Shown piece by piece: positions 1-9,134 of a DNA stretch of 64,000 nt; the stretch's first letter is position 1; each line of letters starts with the position of its first letter. The DNA comes from CAYWRZ01 sp964460845 (GTDB lineage: Bacteria; Bacteroidota; Bacteroidia; Flavobacteriales_D; UBA2798): assembly GCA_964460845.1 (NCBI GenBank), contig CAYWRZ010000007.1, forward strand, positions 62,001-126,000, given 5' to 3'. Position numbers and translations under genes: made by a program. Below the pieces are notes generated by a model. The model was given only the letters and a program-made list of their open reading frames with translations, ran no database searches and was not told the origin of the DNA.

Positions 1-1
1 C

Positions 2-223
2 GATGTGCCCGATACGCCTTTTGGGCCTTATGTGATAGCCGGCTTCTTTTATGCGGTGAAATACCTTCGTCTGACCGATCAGATGGTGATGGGAAATGAT
101 GAGGCACAGACCGAACGTATGTTGGCCAAGCTGCGTCACGACCCGATTATGCGTATGCTGGCTGCCTATTTTAGGGTGAATTTTATCCCGATTACTCAGC
201 GACAGTTGCTTGAGCAGAAATAA
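2..223 (+). CDS. C-terminal part of an unrecognised protein (cut by window edge)
   Basis: An open frame runs in from the left edge and stops at 221-223. A GTG at position 5 could serve as a start, but the frame stays open to the edge, so this is more likely the tail of a longer gene. About 73 residues are visible, with a hydrophobic stretch (GPYVIAGFFYAV) followed by a basic, helical segment. I do not recognise the family. It is convergent with the aldehyde dehydrogenase gene, whose stop lies only 6 bases away, so the two share a 3' end. Confidence 0.55.
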   Translation, partial: DVPDTPFGPYVIAGFFYAVKYLRLTDQMVMGNDEAQTERMLAKLRHDPIMRMLAAYFRVNFIPITQRQLLEQK

Positions 224-229
224 GAATTT

Positions 230-1630
230 TCAGTACACGAGCAGGCGAGGCTCCATGTAATCGCGGATAGCGTATTTCACCCCTTCGCGACCGAAGCCCG
301 AATCTTTTATACCGCCGTAGGGCATGTGATCGACACGGAAGGTTGGCACATCGTTCAGGATAACCCCGCCTACTTCGAGGGTTTCGAAAGCCTGTTTGAT
401 GTATGCCTGTTGCTGTGTAAATACACCGCATTGCAGTCCGAAACGGCTGTCGTTCATTTTTTGCAATCCTTCTTCGAAGCGCTCGTATTTTTCGATCACT
501 ACTACCGGACCGAATACTTCTTCGCTATGCACTTTCATGCCGGGATGCGTGCCGCTAAGCAGAGTGGGCGCGTAAAATGCGCCTTCTCTTTTGCCTCCGC
601 ACAGCAGCGTGGCGCCTTGTCTCAACGCTTCATTCACCCATTCTTCGACACGTTGAGCATTGGCTTCGTCGATCATCGAAGCAATATCGGTCTCCGGATT
701 GGCCGGATCGCCCTGGCGTAACTGCTGCACGCCCTGGATCATTTTCGTGACGAAATTTTCAAAAAGCGAATCATGCACAAAGATGCGTTGCGCGTGAATG
801 CATACTTGCCCGGAGTAAGCAAATCCACCCACCAGGCAACGCTTTACCGCTTCGTCGATTGCCGCATCGGGTGCCAGCAGTACGCCGGCATTGCCGCCCA
901 GCTCGAGCACTGTTTTTTTCTTTCCCGCTTTTTCTTTCATTTTCCAACCTACGTCGGGCGAACCGGTAAAGGAAAGCACAGCTATACGCGCGTCAGTGAC
1001 CAGTATTTCTCCTGTTTTCCGATCGCAGGGGAGAACCGAAAAAGCGCCCTTGGGAAGTTCTGTTTCGTCGAGAATGCGAGCCAGCTCCAGCGCGCTTAGC
1101 GGAGTGGAAGAGGCGGGTTTGAGTATGATGGGGCAGCCTGCGGCAATGGCAGGTGCGACCTTATGTGCCACCAGGTTGAGCGGGAAGTTAAAGGGGGTAA
1201 TGCCCGCCACAATTCCAGCCGGAAAATAGCGAACCAGGCCTTCTTTGCCTTCGCCTGCCGCTGTCCAGCCCAGATCGAGGTATTCGCGCGGAAGCCTTTT
1301 ACTTTCTTCGGCAGCGACGAGGAAAGTATCGGCGGCACGATCAATTTCACCCAGCGCGTAACGCATGGGCTTTCCGGATTCGGCCGAGAGAAGGCTGGCC
1401 AGCCTTTGCCGATCGTTGCGCAGCCGGATAGCCACGTGTTGCAATATCGCGTAACGCTTATGCGTGGGCAAGTGCTTCATCGCCCCTAATGCCTGTTCCG
1501 CTTTTTCGATGGCCTGCAAGATGTGCGCCGTTGAGGCAGCGGGCGTTTCGGCGATAAGCTGTCCGTGGTAAGGATTAACTACGGCTATATTTTTTTCGGA
1601 TTCTCGGATCCACTCTCCTCCAATATACAT
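230..1630 (-). CDS. NAD(P)-dependent aldehyde dehydrogenase family protein
   Basis: A full-length (466 aa) member of the aldehyde dehydrogenase superfamily, which oxidises aldehydes to carboxylic acids with NAD(P)+. The oxyanion Asn is in TPFNFP (N148), the cofactor-binding Lys in KPASSTP (about 171), the general-base Glu in LELGG (E243) and the catalytic Cys in SGQVCIHAQR (C277). The protein is soluble with no signal peptide. The Cys-region sequence resembles the lactaldehyde/phosphonoacetaldehyde/succinate-semialdehyde branch more than the betaine aldehyde branch, but the substrate cannot be read from sequence. It stands alone, divergent from the HEAT-like gene at 1719. Confidence 0.9.
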   Translation of the reverse strand: MYIGGEWIRESEKNIAVVNPYHGQLIAETPAASTAHILQAIEKAEQALGAMKHLPTHKRYAILQHVAIRLRNDRQRLASLLSAESGKPMRYALGEIDRAADTFLVAAEESKRLPREYLDLGWTAAGEGKEGLVRYFPAGIVAGITPFNFPLNLVAHKVAPAIAAGCPIILKPASSTPLSALELARILDETELPKGAFSVLPCDRKTGEILVTDARIAVLSFTGSPDVGWKMKEKAGKKKTVLELGGNAGVLLAPDAAIDEAVKRCLVGGFAYSGQVCIHAQRIFVHDSLFENFVTKMIQGVQQLRQGDPANPETDIASMIDEANAQRVEEWVNEALRQGATLLCGGKREGAFYAPTLLSGTHPGMKVHSEEVFGPVVVIEKYERFEEGLQKMNDSRFGLQCGVFTQQQAYIKQAFETLEVGGVILNDVPTFRVDHMPYGGIKDSGFGREGVKYAIRDYMEPRLLVY

Positions 1631-1718
1631 GGCTTCGGGGCTTAAAAGTGCGACAAGCGGTTTTCTGTCTGCAAGATACGTAAGCAGATAATTGCTTTAA
1701 TCCCTAAATTTAGCGAAA

Positions 1719-2261
1719 ATGAATCTTCGATCCGAAATATTACAGGCGCGAACTCCCTCGCAGATAAGGCAGCTCAGCAATTATGTGGCGGCAGATTCGG
1801 CTCGGTTCAACACGTTTATGGCGCTGTTTTTAGGCCACGATGTGCGCGTCACACAATCTGCTTCGCGGGTGCTTATAGATTGCGCCCAACACAGCCCGGA
1901 ACGACTCAGTCCTTACCTGAAACCCATGCTGGAGCAATTGAAGCTTTCGGATAACGATACGGTAAAACGCAATGTGTTACGTGTGTTACAGGATGTGGAG
2001 CTTCCCCAAAATCTGCACGGTATGGCGGTTACCTTGTGTATGGAACAATTGCTTTCGGTTACGGCACCGATAGCGGTAAAAGCATTTTCCATGACCGTTG
2101 TGGCCAATCTTGTACCACTTTATCCTGAGCTGATCCCCGAATTACGTACCGTAATAGAAACACTCATGGAACAGGGGAGTCCGGGTATTTTGTCGCGCGG
2201 AAAAAAAGTGCTGAAGACGATTTCCAAGCGACCATCTGAAACAAATTTCAGGCTTAACTGA
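1719..2261 (+). CDS. HEAT-repeat-like helical protein of unknown function
   Basis: A 180-residue, mostly helical protein with no signal peptide. Pairs of amphipathic helices carry the repeating pattern of hydrophobic positions expected of HEAT/ARM repeats, for example the segment with VTQSASRVLIDCAQ followed by NDTVKRNVLRVLQD. Such folds bind other proteins and have no catalytic residues. The gene is not in an operon and converges on the GNAT gene across a shared hairpin at 2281-2306. No closer family was recognised. The fold is an inference. Confidence 0.7.
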   Translation: MNLRSEILQARTPSQIRQLSNYVAADSARFNTFMALFLGHDVRVTQSASRVLIDCAQHSPERLSPYLKPMLEQLKLSDNDTVKRNVLRVLQDVELPQNLHGMAVTLCMEQLLSVTAPIAVKAFSMTVVANLVPLYPELIPELRTVIETLMEQGSPGILSRGKKVLKTISKRPSETNFRLN

Positions 2262-2280
2262 AACAAAATTTCTTGCAAAA

Positions 2281-2306
2281 ACTAAAAAGTGTAGATGCCT
2301 TTTAGT
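2281..2306 (-). terminator. Hairpin terminator between convergent genes
   Basis: Arms ACTAAAAAG and CCTTTTAGT pair around an 8-base loop. Read on the minus strand the hairpin is followed by a T-rich run, so it best fits termination of the GNAT gene. The plus strand also has a T-run a little further on. Confidence 0.55.
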
Positions 2307-2323
2307 GGGTGTCGTAACCTTTT

Positions 2324-2824
2324 TTAATGGGAAATGAATGTTCGAACCATCACAAAATCATTCATAAAAAAACCTTGTCCGATGTCGAAATCTTCGACGC
2401 TTTCGATCACAAATCCGTTGCGGAAATAAAAGTTTATCGCCTTGTAATTCTGACGGTTTACAGTGAGCCGAAGTGTTTGCACACCGGGCATTGAGCTTAG
2501 CGCATGGGCCAGCATTTCTTTGCCGATTCCGCGTTGGTGCAACCGGGTGTCGAGGTAAAATTTGTGGAGAAAATAAGCCTGCTTTTCTTTTTCGGAAAAA
2601 GCATAAAATCCTACGGGCTCCTTCTCAAGGAACACGAGGACGAAACGCTGCCTGTCGGAGAGTTGTGCGGCCATTGCCTGTGGCGAATAAAACTTGTCGA
2701 GCATATACTCAATTTGCTCCATCGCAATGATAGCAGGGTAATGATCCATCCATATCCGGCGGGCGAGCGACATGATTAGTGGTATTTCGAGCGTGGTAGC
2801 CCGGCGAAATTCAAGTGGATTCAT
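2324..2824 (-). CDS. GNAT family N-acetyltransferase
   Basis: About 166 residues with the GNAT fold, which transfers acetyl groups from acetyl-CoA to an amine. The acetyl-CoA pyrophosphate loop is seen in HQRGIGKEML (the R/Q-x-x-G-x-G/A motif), followed by the typical C-terminal LTVNRQNYKAINFYFRNGF. The frame could start 24 bases earlier at 2848, but the ATG at 2824 (MNPLEFRRAT) begins at the usual GNAT N-terminus and avoids overlap with the upstream gene that ends at 2829. The acceptor is unknown. It is probably co-transcribed with the TIGR02757 gene. Confidence 0.85.
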   Translation of the reverse strand: MNPLEFRRATTLEIPLIMSLARRIWMDHYPAIIAMEQIEYMLDKFYSPQAMAAQLSDRQRFVLVFLEKEPVGFYAFSEKEKQAYFLHKFYLDTRLHQRGIGKEMLAHALSSMPGVQTLRLTVNRQNYKAINFYFRNGFVIESVEDFDIGQGFFMNDFVMVRTFISH

Positions 2825-2828
2825 GCGG

Positions 2829-3584
2829 TTAAAATTTTTCAAACACACCCAATCCGAACAGTGCGAAATCGTACTTCACCGGGTCGGAAGGATCGAATTT
2901 ACGGAGTGTGGCGGTGAGCTCTTCGGCGGCTTTCCAGTCGTTTTGGCTGCGTGTAAGAATGTTCAATTTGCGGGCAATGTTACCGCTGTGCACATCGAGC
3001 GGACAGTACAGCTCACCCGGTTTTATTTTTTTCCAAAGGCCGAAATCGACTCCCCGTTTATCCTGCCTAACCATCCAGCGGAGAAACATATTGAGCCGTT
3101 TGGCCGAGGAGCCTTTGGCCGGATTGGAAACGTGCTTTCCGCTTCGGGCTGCCGAAAAAGATCCGGTAAACAGGTGGTGAAAAGCTTCGAGTCGCTGGCG
3201 GTTGTCGGCGCCCTGTATAAACGCTTCTTCGAGCGAATCGTGACGGCGGTAAATGGTACGGAGCGCTTTTACAAATTCGACCGCGTCGGTAGCGTTAAAG
3301 GTACGGTGTACGAAATCGTCGAGGCGACTGAGGTCTTTTTTTCGAGCCGACATCACAAAATCATACGGTTCATTTCCCATTTTTTCCATGAGTCGCTCGG
3401 CGTTGCGGATAATGGAAGTGCGTTGCCCCCAGGCGATAGTGGCGGCAAAAAAGCCGGCTATTTCGATGTCCTGTAAACGGCCGAAACGGTGTGGTACACG
3501 AATGGGATCGGTCTCGATAAAATCGGGGCGATTGTAGCGATCGGTTTTTTCTTCGAGAAAGGCCAGAAGTTCGGAAGGACGCAC
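2829..3584 (-). CDS. TIGR02757 (DUF2400) family protein
   Basis: A 251-residue protein that I recognise as the TIGR02757/DUF2400 family, widespread in Bacteroidota and thought to be a distant relative of HhH-type DNA glycosylases. Family landmarks are IAWGQRTSII near residue 50, the conserved LDVHSGNIARKL near 195 and the C-terminal DPSDPVKYDFALFGLG. The function is not experimentally settled. A base-excision role is inference. It lies between the TPR gene (12-base gap) and the GNAT gene, all on the minus strand. Confidence 0.8.
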   Translation of the reverse strand: MRPSELLAFLEEKTDRYNRPDFIETDPIRVPHRFGRLQDIEIAGFFAATIAWGQRTSIIRNAERLMEKMGNEPYDFVMSARKKDLSRLDDFVHRTFNATDAVEFVKALRTIYRRHDSLEEAFIQGADNRQRLEAFHHLFTGSFSAARSGKHVSNPAKGSSAKRLNMFLRWMVRQDKRGVDFGLWKKIKPGELYCPLDVHSGNIARKLNILTRSQNDWKAAEELTATLRKFDPSDPVKYDFALFGLGVFEKF

Positions 3585-3596
3585 AGCGGGCTGATT

Positions 3597-5435
3597 TTAG
3601 TTGATGTTTTCTCCCCGCATACGGCGGTATCTTTTTCGCGCTTCGACCACGTAGAGGCTTCCGGGGTGATCAAACATCAGCTTTTTGTAGTATTCGGCGG
3701 CTTTTTCTTCGTCTTTGAAATAAAACTGCCATAATTCGCCAAGGTAGTAAAGGGCATCGTCGGCCAAAATATCGCGGCTAAACTGGTCGGCAATGATTTG
3801 CAGCTCTTTTGCGGCTTTCTCGTAATCACGTTGTTTGAATGCGATGCGATACCGCAGGTAATGTGATTCGTCTTGCAGGGCGTGCCAGGGAAAACGTTTG
3901 TTCAGCGTATCGAGCTTGGCTTCGGCTTCGGTAAAACGGTTTTGATAAGCGAGCAAATCGGCTTGTGAATACATGCGCAGCGCTTCGGGAATGGAGTCGT
4001 AAGCCAGGTTGTCGGTAATGAGTAGCGAAAGCTGCATGGCATCGTTGCTGATGAGCTTGGATGTGGAGGCTTTCAGGACATCTAACTGAGCGCGTGCCCA
4101 TTCAAAATCGCCGGTATAAAAAGAGATACGCGCGTTACGAAATTTGGCTTCGTGCCCGATAGGCTCGTGCTTAAATGCTTTTTCGACCTGCGAATAATAA
4201 AGGGAAGCATCCCAAATATCGCTTTGGAGCAGGAGTATGTCGCCGAGATCCATTTTACATTCGGCCAGGGTTAGCGCATTAAGACCGGGAATACGAATGG
4301 CTTCTTCCAGCATTTCTTCGGCGCTTTGCGTATCGTGCAGGTAAAAAGCCCTGACACGTGCCAGTCCGCGCATGAGCGGTACGGTGGCATTGTGCTTGCC
4401 TAACTCCTGAAGTGTTTCGAGGTAATTTTTTTCGAGGGCCAGCAGGTCAGCTTCTTCGTAGATGCCGCGTTGGATCACTTTTTCGGAAAGCACTTCTACC
4501 AGCTTGATTTTACTGTCGAGGTAGTAGGTGCCTGTGCTCCCTTTTTCACGGACGACATATTCGAAAGCTTGTGCGGCTATGTCGTAATTTTCGTTCGAAA
4601 GGCAAAGCATACCGAAGTTGAACACCCGGAGTCCGTCTTCTCGCTTGCGTTTGTCGATGGCTTTGACCTGATTGAAAGCGGCGGTAAAGTCGCTTTTCTG
4701 TTGGAAAAACCAAATAAGCAGCTCGTAATAATATTCGTTGTTGGGGTGTTTCTGGATTCTTTTCAGCAGTTCGGTACGAAACAGCTCTACCTGTGGATCG
4801 TCTTCGCGATCGAATTTCAGCACGGCCGCCAAACGATTTTCTATGCGCGACAAATTAGGGGAAATGCGATCGTCGTGGAGCAGCGAAAAAAATTCAGTAA
4901 ATGCTCCGGGATAATCACCTTTGAGGATATACACTTCGGCCCGGTGTTCGCCGAACAGAGGGAATCCCGCCAGCTTGTCACCTCTTTCGTAAGTTTTTAA
5001 AGCGTAGTCGAACTCGTTGCGCGAAGCAAATGCATCAGCTAACTCAATTACCTGTGTGTGGCTGCCGCTGAGCGCTTTCAAGGCATTGTCGTATTCTTTT
5101 TTGGCTTTATTGACCTCACCCTGATGCTGGTAGAGATCGCCCATGTCCACAAAATAGCGGAGGTTTTGCGGGTCGCGGCGCTGTGCTTTTTTGACCAGCT
5201 TTTCGGCTTCGCGGTATTGCTTCAGCTCCAGCAGGCAGCGAAAATAATAGTGGTAATACGTTTCCGAAGGAGTCCGGTTATATAACTTTTCATAATAGAG
5301 CAGCGCTTTTTCATAGTCGCCCGATTGGAAATAATGCGCAGCGAGCTGCGGATCGCTGGCCGGTTGTGCCGTAGCGGTATATCCGCTTGCCAAAAGCAGA
5401 ATACACAGACAGGTTATACGTAGAAGAAACGTCAT
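3597..5435 (-). CDS. Secreted tetratricopeptide-repeat protein
   Basis: A 612-residue protein with a clear signal peptide (hydrophobic residues 5-20, cleavage after TATAQ) followed almost entirely by TPR-like helical pairs, for example AHYFQSGDYEKALLYYEKLY near residue 35. TPR arrays bind proteins or peptides, and in Bacteroidota such periplasmic TPR proteins often assist the cell envelope. Its start overlaps the stop of the upstream lipoprotein gene by 4 bases (ATGA), so the two are translationally coupled. The specific partner is unknown. Confidence 0.8.
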   Translation of the reverse strand: MTFLLRITCLCILLLASGYTATAQPASDPQLAAHYFQSGDYEKALLYYEKLYNRTPSETYYHYYFRCLLELKQYREAEKLVKKAQRRDPQNLRYFVDMGDLYQHQGEVNKAKKEYDNALKALSGSHTQVIELADAFASRNEFDYALKTYERGDKLAGFPLFGEHRAEVYILKGDYPGAFTEFFSLLHDDRISPNLSRIENRLAAVLKFDREDDPQVELFRTELLKRIQKHPNNEYYYELLIWFFQQKSDFTAAFNQVKAIDKRKREDGLRVFNFGMLCLSNENYDIAAQAFEYVVREKGSTGTYYLDSKIKLVEVLSEKVIQRGIYEEADLLALEKNYLETLQELGKHNATVPLMRGLARVRAFYLHDTQSAEEMLEEAIRIPGLNALTLAECKMDLGDILLLQSDIWDASLYYSQVEKAFKHEPIGHEAKFRNARISFYTGDFEWARAQLDVLKASTSKLISNDAMQLSLLITDNLAYDSIPEALRMYSQADLLAYQNRFTEAEAKLDTLNKRFPWHALQDESHYLRYRIAFKQRDYEKAAKELQIIADQFSRDILADDALYYLGELWQFYFKDEEKAAEYYKKLMFDHPGSLYVVEARKRYRRMRGENIN

Positions 5436-5974
5436 AGCGGGCTGTTTTCTTTTTCTTCGACCAATTCTTTTATAACGGGATGCAGGGAATCAAATTGCGA
5501 AAAAAGCGTAAGACATTCTTGCCGATGGGATTCATACGCGTGAAGCAGGGTTTCGGTTGCCTGTTTTTCGGCTGCTGTATATTGCCGGGAAAGTGTTTCC
5601 TCGAGGGTGTTTTTTTCGAGCGTTTCTTTCAGGTTCCGGATCTGTGTGAGGCAGCGTTCGGTTTCTGTATGCAACCTGGCGCGTTCCTGATGAAGTTGGC
5701 GGGCAAAGGGACCAAGATTTTTATAGCCGATTACCGCAATGGCATAGGGTTGAGCCAAGGTATCCGTTCCCAGGGCTATTGCCAGTAGCTCCAGTTCTGC
5801 TTCGGTTTCTCGGGCAATTCGGGCAAGTTTTGCCGTGTCGAGCTGATCGACTGTTTTTCCGGCAAGCTGTACTTCGCGTGCGAGGCTGTCGAGCGTTTGT
5901 ATTTCCCTGGCGAAATCCGGTCTCTGGCAGCCGTAGAGGCCGAAGAAAATCAGCAGAAAGAGACCGGTTCGCAT
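5432..5974 (-). CDS. Small coiled-coil lipoprotein
   Basis: 180 residues starting with a lipoprotein signal: a hydrophobic stretch then LYGC, so Cys16 is the predicted lipidated residue. The rest is charged and helical with heptad-like leucine spacing (coiled coil, about residues 25-150). No family was recognised. It sits 12 bases downstream of serS and overlaps the TPR gene by 4 bases, so serS, this gene, the TPR gene and TIGR02757 look like one transcript. A role with the TPR protein at the envelope is inference from coupling. Confidence 0.7.
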   Translation of the reverse strand: MRTGLFLLIFFGLYGCQRPDFAREIQTLDSLAREVQLAGKTVDQLDTAKLARIARETEAELELLAIALGTDTLAQPYAIAVIGYKNLGPFARQLHQERARLHTETERCLTQIRNLKETLEKNTLEETLSRQYTAAEKQATETLLHAYESHRQECLTLFSQFDSLHPVIKELVEEKENSPL

Positions 5975-5986
5975 AGAAATAGTGAA

Positions 5987-7255
5987 TTATTGTATGACCG
6001 AAAACCCGGTGTAAGGCTGTAGCACTTCGGGGATACGAATGCCTTCGGGTGTTTGGTTATTTTCATAAAGTGCGGCTACAATTCTCGGCAGGGCAAGTGC
6101 GCTGCCGTTGAGCGTATGGGCCAGGTGGATTTTCCCGTTTTTGTCTTTAAAACGCAGCTTCAGCCTGTTGGCCTGAAAGGTTTCAAAGTTAGATACTGAC
6201 GATACTTCGAGCCATTTTTGCTGTGCGGCAGAATAGACTTCAAAATCGTAGGTCAGCGCTGAGGTGAAGCCCATATCGCCTCCGCAAAGGCGGATAATGC
6301 GGAAGGGGAGTCCGAGGCTGATGAGCAGGTTTTTGACGTGCTCTACCATGCGGTCGAGTGTGGCATAGGAGCGTTCGGGGTGTTCCAGCTCTACGATTTC
6401 GACTTTGTCAAATTGGTGAAGGCGGTTCAGTCCGCGCACATCTTTGCCATAGCTGCCTGCTTCGCGACGGAAACAAGGCGTATAACCGGTGAGTTTTACG
6501 GGGAGCTCTTCTTCTTTGAGAATCACATCGCGGTAGAGGTTGGTCAGCGGTACTTCGGCCGTGGGAATAAGATAGAGGTTGTCGGCTGTTACGTGGTACA
6601 TCTGACCTTCTTTATCGGGCAGTTGTCCGGTACCGAAGCCGGAAGCTTCGTTGACCAGCAGGGGCGGTTGCGTTTCGCGGTACCCGGCTTTGGTGGCTTC
6701 GTCGAGGAAAAAATTGATCAGCGCGCGCTGGAAGCGGGCGCCTGTGCCTTTATAGACCGGGAAACCGGCTCCGGTAATTTTCACACCCAGTTCGAAATCG
6801 ATCAGGTCGTATTTCGCGGCCAACTCCCAGTGGGGCAGGGCGTTTTCGAGCTGCGGAATTTCGCCGTGGCGGAAAATTTCGAGGTTTTCTTCGGGTGTAC
6901 GTCCTTCGGGTACGCTGTTATGAGGTGCGTTGGGGACGGTATAAAGCAATTGCTGCACCTCTTTTTCGAGTGTGCTGAGCTTTTCTTCGAGTGTTTTATT
7001 GCCTGCTTTAAGCTCGCCGGTTTTTTCGCGGGCGGCCTGTGCTTCGTCTTGCTTACCTGATTGTATAAGCGCACCGATAGCTTTAGAGATGCGGTTAAGC
7101 TCGGCCAGTTGAGCGTCGAGCTCATTTTGTGTTTTACGGCGTTCGGTATCCAGTTCGAGAATGCGGTTAACGGTATCCGTAAAGTCGGTATTTCGTTTGC
7201 TCAGGCGTGCGAGGAGGGTTTCCTTTTGTTCGCGCAGGTGTGTGATTTCGAGCAT
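5987..7255 (-). CDS. serS: Seryl-tRNA synthetase
   Basis: Charges tRNA-Ser with serine in the cytoplasm. 422 residues, the normal length for bacterial SerRS. The N-terminal helical arm (about 1-110) is a long antiparallel coiled coil that grips the tRNA long arm. The class II catalytic core follows, with motif 2 at TPCFRREAGSYGKDVRG and motif 3 at NGSALALPRIVAALYENNQ near the end. The start ATG opens directly into the conserved MLEITHLRE. It is the first gene of the minus-strand block running down to 2324. Confidence 0.97.
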   Translation of the reverse strand: MLEITHLREQKETLLARLSKRNTDFTDTVNRILELDTERRKTQNELDAQLAELNRISKAIGALIQSGKQDEAQAAREKTGELKAGNKTLEEKLSTLEKEVQQLLYTVPNAPHNSVPEGRTPEENLEIFRHGEIPQLENALPHWELAAKYDLIDFELGVKITGAGFPVYKGTGARFQRALINFFLDEATKAGYRETQPPLLVNEASGFGTGQLPDKEGQMYHVTADNLYLIPTAEVPLTNLYRDVILKEEELPVKLTGYTPCFRREAGSYGKDVRGLNRLHQFDKVEIVELEHPERSYATLDRMVEHVKNLLISLGLPFRIIRLCGGDMGFTSALTYDFEVYSAAQQKWLEVSSVSNFETFQANRLKLRFKDKNGKIHLAHTLNGSALALPRIVAALYENNQTPEGIRIPEVLQPYTGFSVIQ

Positions 7256-7308
7256 GTGTCAGTTTTTTGGTAAAAATAAGGATATCCTGAATATGTTTAT
7301 AAAGCCAA

Positions 7309-7331
7309 AAAGGCTCCTTGCGGGAGCCTTT
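7309..7331 (-). terminator. Rho-independent terminator after rpmA
   Basis: A perfect 9-base stem (AAAGGCTCC / GGAGCCTTT) with a 5-base loop. On the minus strand it is followed by a T-rich run, placing it 19 bases after the rpmA stop as the end of the rplU-rpmA transcript. Confidence 0.8.
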
Positions 7332-7349
7332 CCTATTGCAAGGTGAAAA

Positions 7350-7610
7350 TTAATTTTCAGCGGGAACTACCGACACGTACGAGCGATCGTTGGTTTTCTT
7401 GCGGAAAACAACGGTGCCTGCAGTGAGGGCAAACAGGGTGTGGTCTTTACCGATCCCTACATTTTCGCCGGGATGGTGCTTGGTACCGCGCTGACGGACA
7501 ATAATATTTCCGGCGATGGCTTTTTGCCCACCGAAGATTTTAATGCCGAGTCGTTTGGATTCCGATTCGCGACCGTTTTTCGAACTACCGACGCCTTTCT
7601 TGTGTGCCAT
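7350..7610 (-). CDS. rpmA: 50S ribosomal protein L27
   Basis: 86 residues, normal length. The N-terminus MAHKKGVGSSKNGRESESKRLG is the classic L27 start that reaches the peptidyl-transferase centre, and GNIIVRQRGTKHHPGENVG is the conserved core. No N-terminal cleavable extension of the Firmicutes type is present. It lies 40 bases downstream of rplU, the near-universal L21-L27 pair, and ends at the terminator at 7309-7331. Confidence 0.97.
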   Translation of the reverse strand: MAHKKGVGSSKNGRESESKRLGIKIFGGQKAIAGNIIVRQRGTKHHPGENVGIGKDHTLFALTAGTVVFRKKTNDRSYVSVVPAEN

Positions 7611-7650
7611 GGTACGTAAACGTTTTTAACTGTTAAACTTAATGAAGAAA

Positions 7651-7962
7651 TCAGACGGTAATAGCCTCAATTTGAATTTGGGTCAACGACTGGCGATGAC
7701 CTTTTTTCAGCTTGTAGCCTTTTCTTCTTTTCTTTTTAAAGACGATCACTTTGTCGTCTTTCAGGTGTCTCAGGATTTTTCCTGTAACTTTTGCACCTGC
7801 TATAGCCGGGGCGCCTACGTTAACGTTGCTGCCGTCTTCGATAAGGAGAACTTTACCGAACTCCACGCTGGAGCCCTCTTCTCCTTCAAGACGGTGCACG
7901 TACACACGCTGGTCTTTCGCAACTTTAAATTGCTGCCCTGCTATCTCTACAATTGCGTACAT
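7651..7962 (-). CDS. rplU: 50S ribosomal protein L21
   Basis: 103 residues beginning MYAIVEIAGQQFKV, the conserved L21 start. The open frame extends 26 codons further upstream, but that part overlaps the promoter-like box and has no L21 homology, so the ATG at 7962 is chosen. The C-terminal KKKRRKGYKLKKGHRQ is the basic 23S rRNA-binding segment. First gene of the rplU-rpmA operon. Confidence 0.95.
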   Translation of the reverse strand: MYAIVEIAGQQFKVAKDQRVYVHRLEGEEGSSVEFGKVLLIEDGSNVNVGAPAIAGAKVTGKILRHLKDDKVIVFKKKRRKGYKLKKGHRQSLTQIQIEAITV

Positions 7963-7994
7963 GTGACTCAGGTTTTGAAGGTTATCTGTACAAT

Positions 7995-8018
7995 CCCCAT
8001 TCAGGGGGTGCAAATGTA
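7995..8018 (-). promoter_or_regulatory. rplU promoter -7 box and 5'-leader hairpin
   Basis: On the minus strand TACATTTG (8011-8018) matches the Bacteroidota -7 consensus TAnnTTTG exactly and lies about 50 bases upstream of the rplU ATG. Just downstream is a short hairpin with CCCC (7995-7998) and GGGG (8004-8008) arms in the presumed leader. It could be an autoregulatory site, as ribosomal leaders often are, but I cannot match it to a known leader family. Confidence 0.45.
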
Positions 8019-8068
8019 GGAATATTTTTGATTTATCCATACAGCCCTGTTAATTTCTATTTTTGGGC

Positions 8069-8962
8069 TCAGGGCCTGTTAATCAGATACACTCCGGCCA
8101 ATATCAGCAGCATAGCGCCAAAATGGTAAGCATTGACCGATTCCTGGAGCAGAAGTCCCCAGCCGATAGCCGTTATCGGAATGAGATAAGTTACCGTAGA
8201 GGCGAAAACCGCGTTGCTGATCTGTACGAGGTAATTGAACAGAATCACGGCTACCGCTGTGCCTAACACGCCCAGTAGCAATACGTAGCCGAAAGAGGTA
8301 AGTCCCGAAGGGTGGTGAAAAAAAGTAGCGCTGAATCCGGTGCTGAACAGATAAAGCGTAACCGGCGGCCCTACCAGCATAAAAGAAAGCGAGGTAACGG
8401 CAATGGGGTGCATATCGGTCAGGTAGCGGCGTATGGTGTTGAGACTGATAGCGTAACAAAGTGTGGCGATCAGCACCAGCATGCTGTAATAGAGTTCGCC
8501 CGAAAGCTGGGCGGTACCGTTGGCGAGCATGAGTCCGGCCGAGCCGGCAAAACCCAGCGCGACCCCTAAGTAGTTTATCGGCCTGAAGCGTTCACCGAAA
8601 AAGCCAATGGCTATAAGGATGGTAAAAATGGGGGTGGTTGAGTTGAGCATTCCGGCCAAAGAGGGCTCCATCCGCGTTTCGGCGGCGGTAAACAGAAACG
8701 CGGGAATCGTATTGCCGAAAAGCCCGGATACGAGCAGCGGAACAATTTTTTTCCTTTTCAGCGTAGGCAGGTAATAGATGCCGAAGGGCAGCAGAAATAG
8801 AAAAGCGGTACTGATGCGCAGTGCCGCCACTTCTTCGGAGGTATAAACGGGATTTCCGGCCCGGTCTTCCATGCCCAGCTTCATCAGGATAAAAGAGCTG
8901 CCCCATGTAAGGGCCAGCACAATTAGCAACACGATGGAACGCAGGGACTTAGTCTTTAGCAA
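8069..8962 (-). CDS. EamA/DMT-family drug/metabolite exporter
   Basis: 297 residues with about ten hydrophobic segments arranged as two EamA halves (about 10-140 and 150-290), the architecture of the drug/metabolite transporter superfamily. Conserved features include TWGSSFILMKLG in helix 1 and ALRISTAFLFLLPF in helix 2. It is an inner-membrane permease, probably exporting amino acids or related metabolites. The substrate cannot be assigned. It is divergent from the lipoprotein gene at 9135. Confidence 0.88.
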   Translation of the reverse strand: MLKTKSLRSIVLLIVLALTWGSSFILMKLGMEDRAGNPVYTSEEVAALRISTAFLFLLPFGIYYLPTLKRKKIVPLLVSGLFGNTIPAFLFTAAETRMEPSLAGMLNSTTPIFTILIAIGFFGERFRPINYLGVALGFAGSAGLMLANGTAQLSGELYYSMLVLIATLCYAISLNTIRRYLTDMHPIAVTSLSFMLVGPPVTLYLFSTGFSATFFHHPSGLTSFGYVLLLGVLGTAVAVILFNYLVQISNAVFASTVTYLIPITAIGWGLLLQESVNAYHFGAMLLILAGVYLINRP

Positions 8963-9024
8963 AATTTAACAATTTGCAGCGGCGAAGGTAGTGTTTTGCA
9001 GGTATGAAACTCAAAATTTTGGCC

Positions 9025-9032
9025 TATTTTTG
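9025..9032 (+). promoter_or_regulatory. Candidate -7 promoter box
   Basis: TATTTTTG is an exact TAnnTTTG match about 100 bases upstream of the lipoprotein gene at 9135. The intervening leader of about 100 bases has no obvious structure. Confidence 0.4.
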
Positions 9033-9134
9033 TGTGGTCGGTACAAATTTCTGCGCAGTTCGCTTGTTGAAAAAGAGAGTAAGTGCAGTAGAGATGCAAG
9101 CCGCTTTGTTACAGTGTTTGTTAACGTTTTTAGT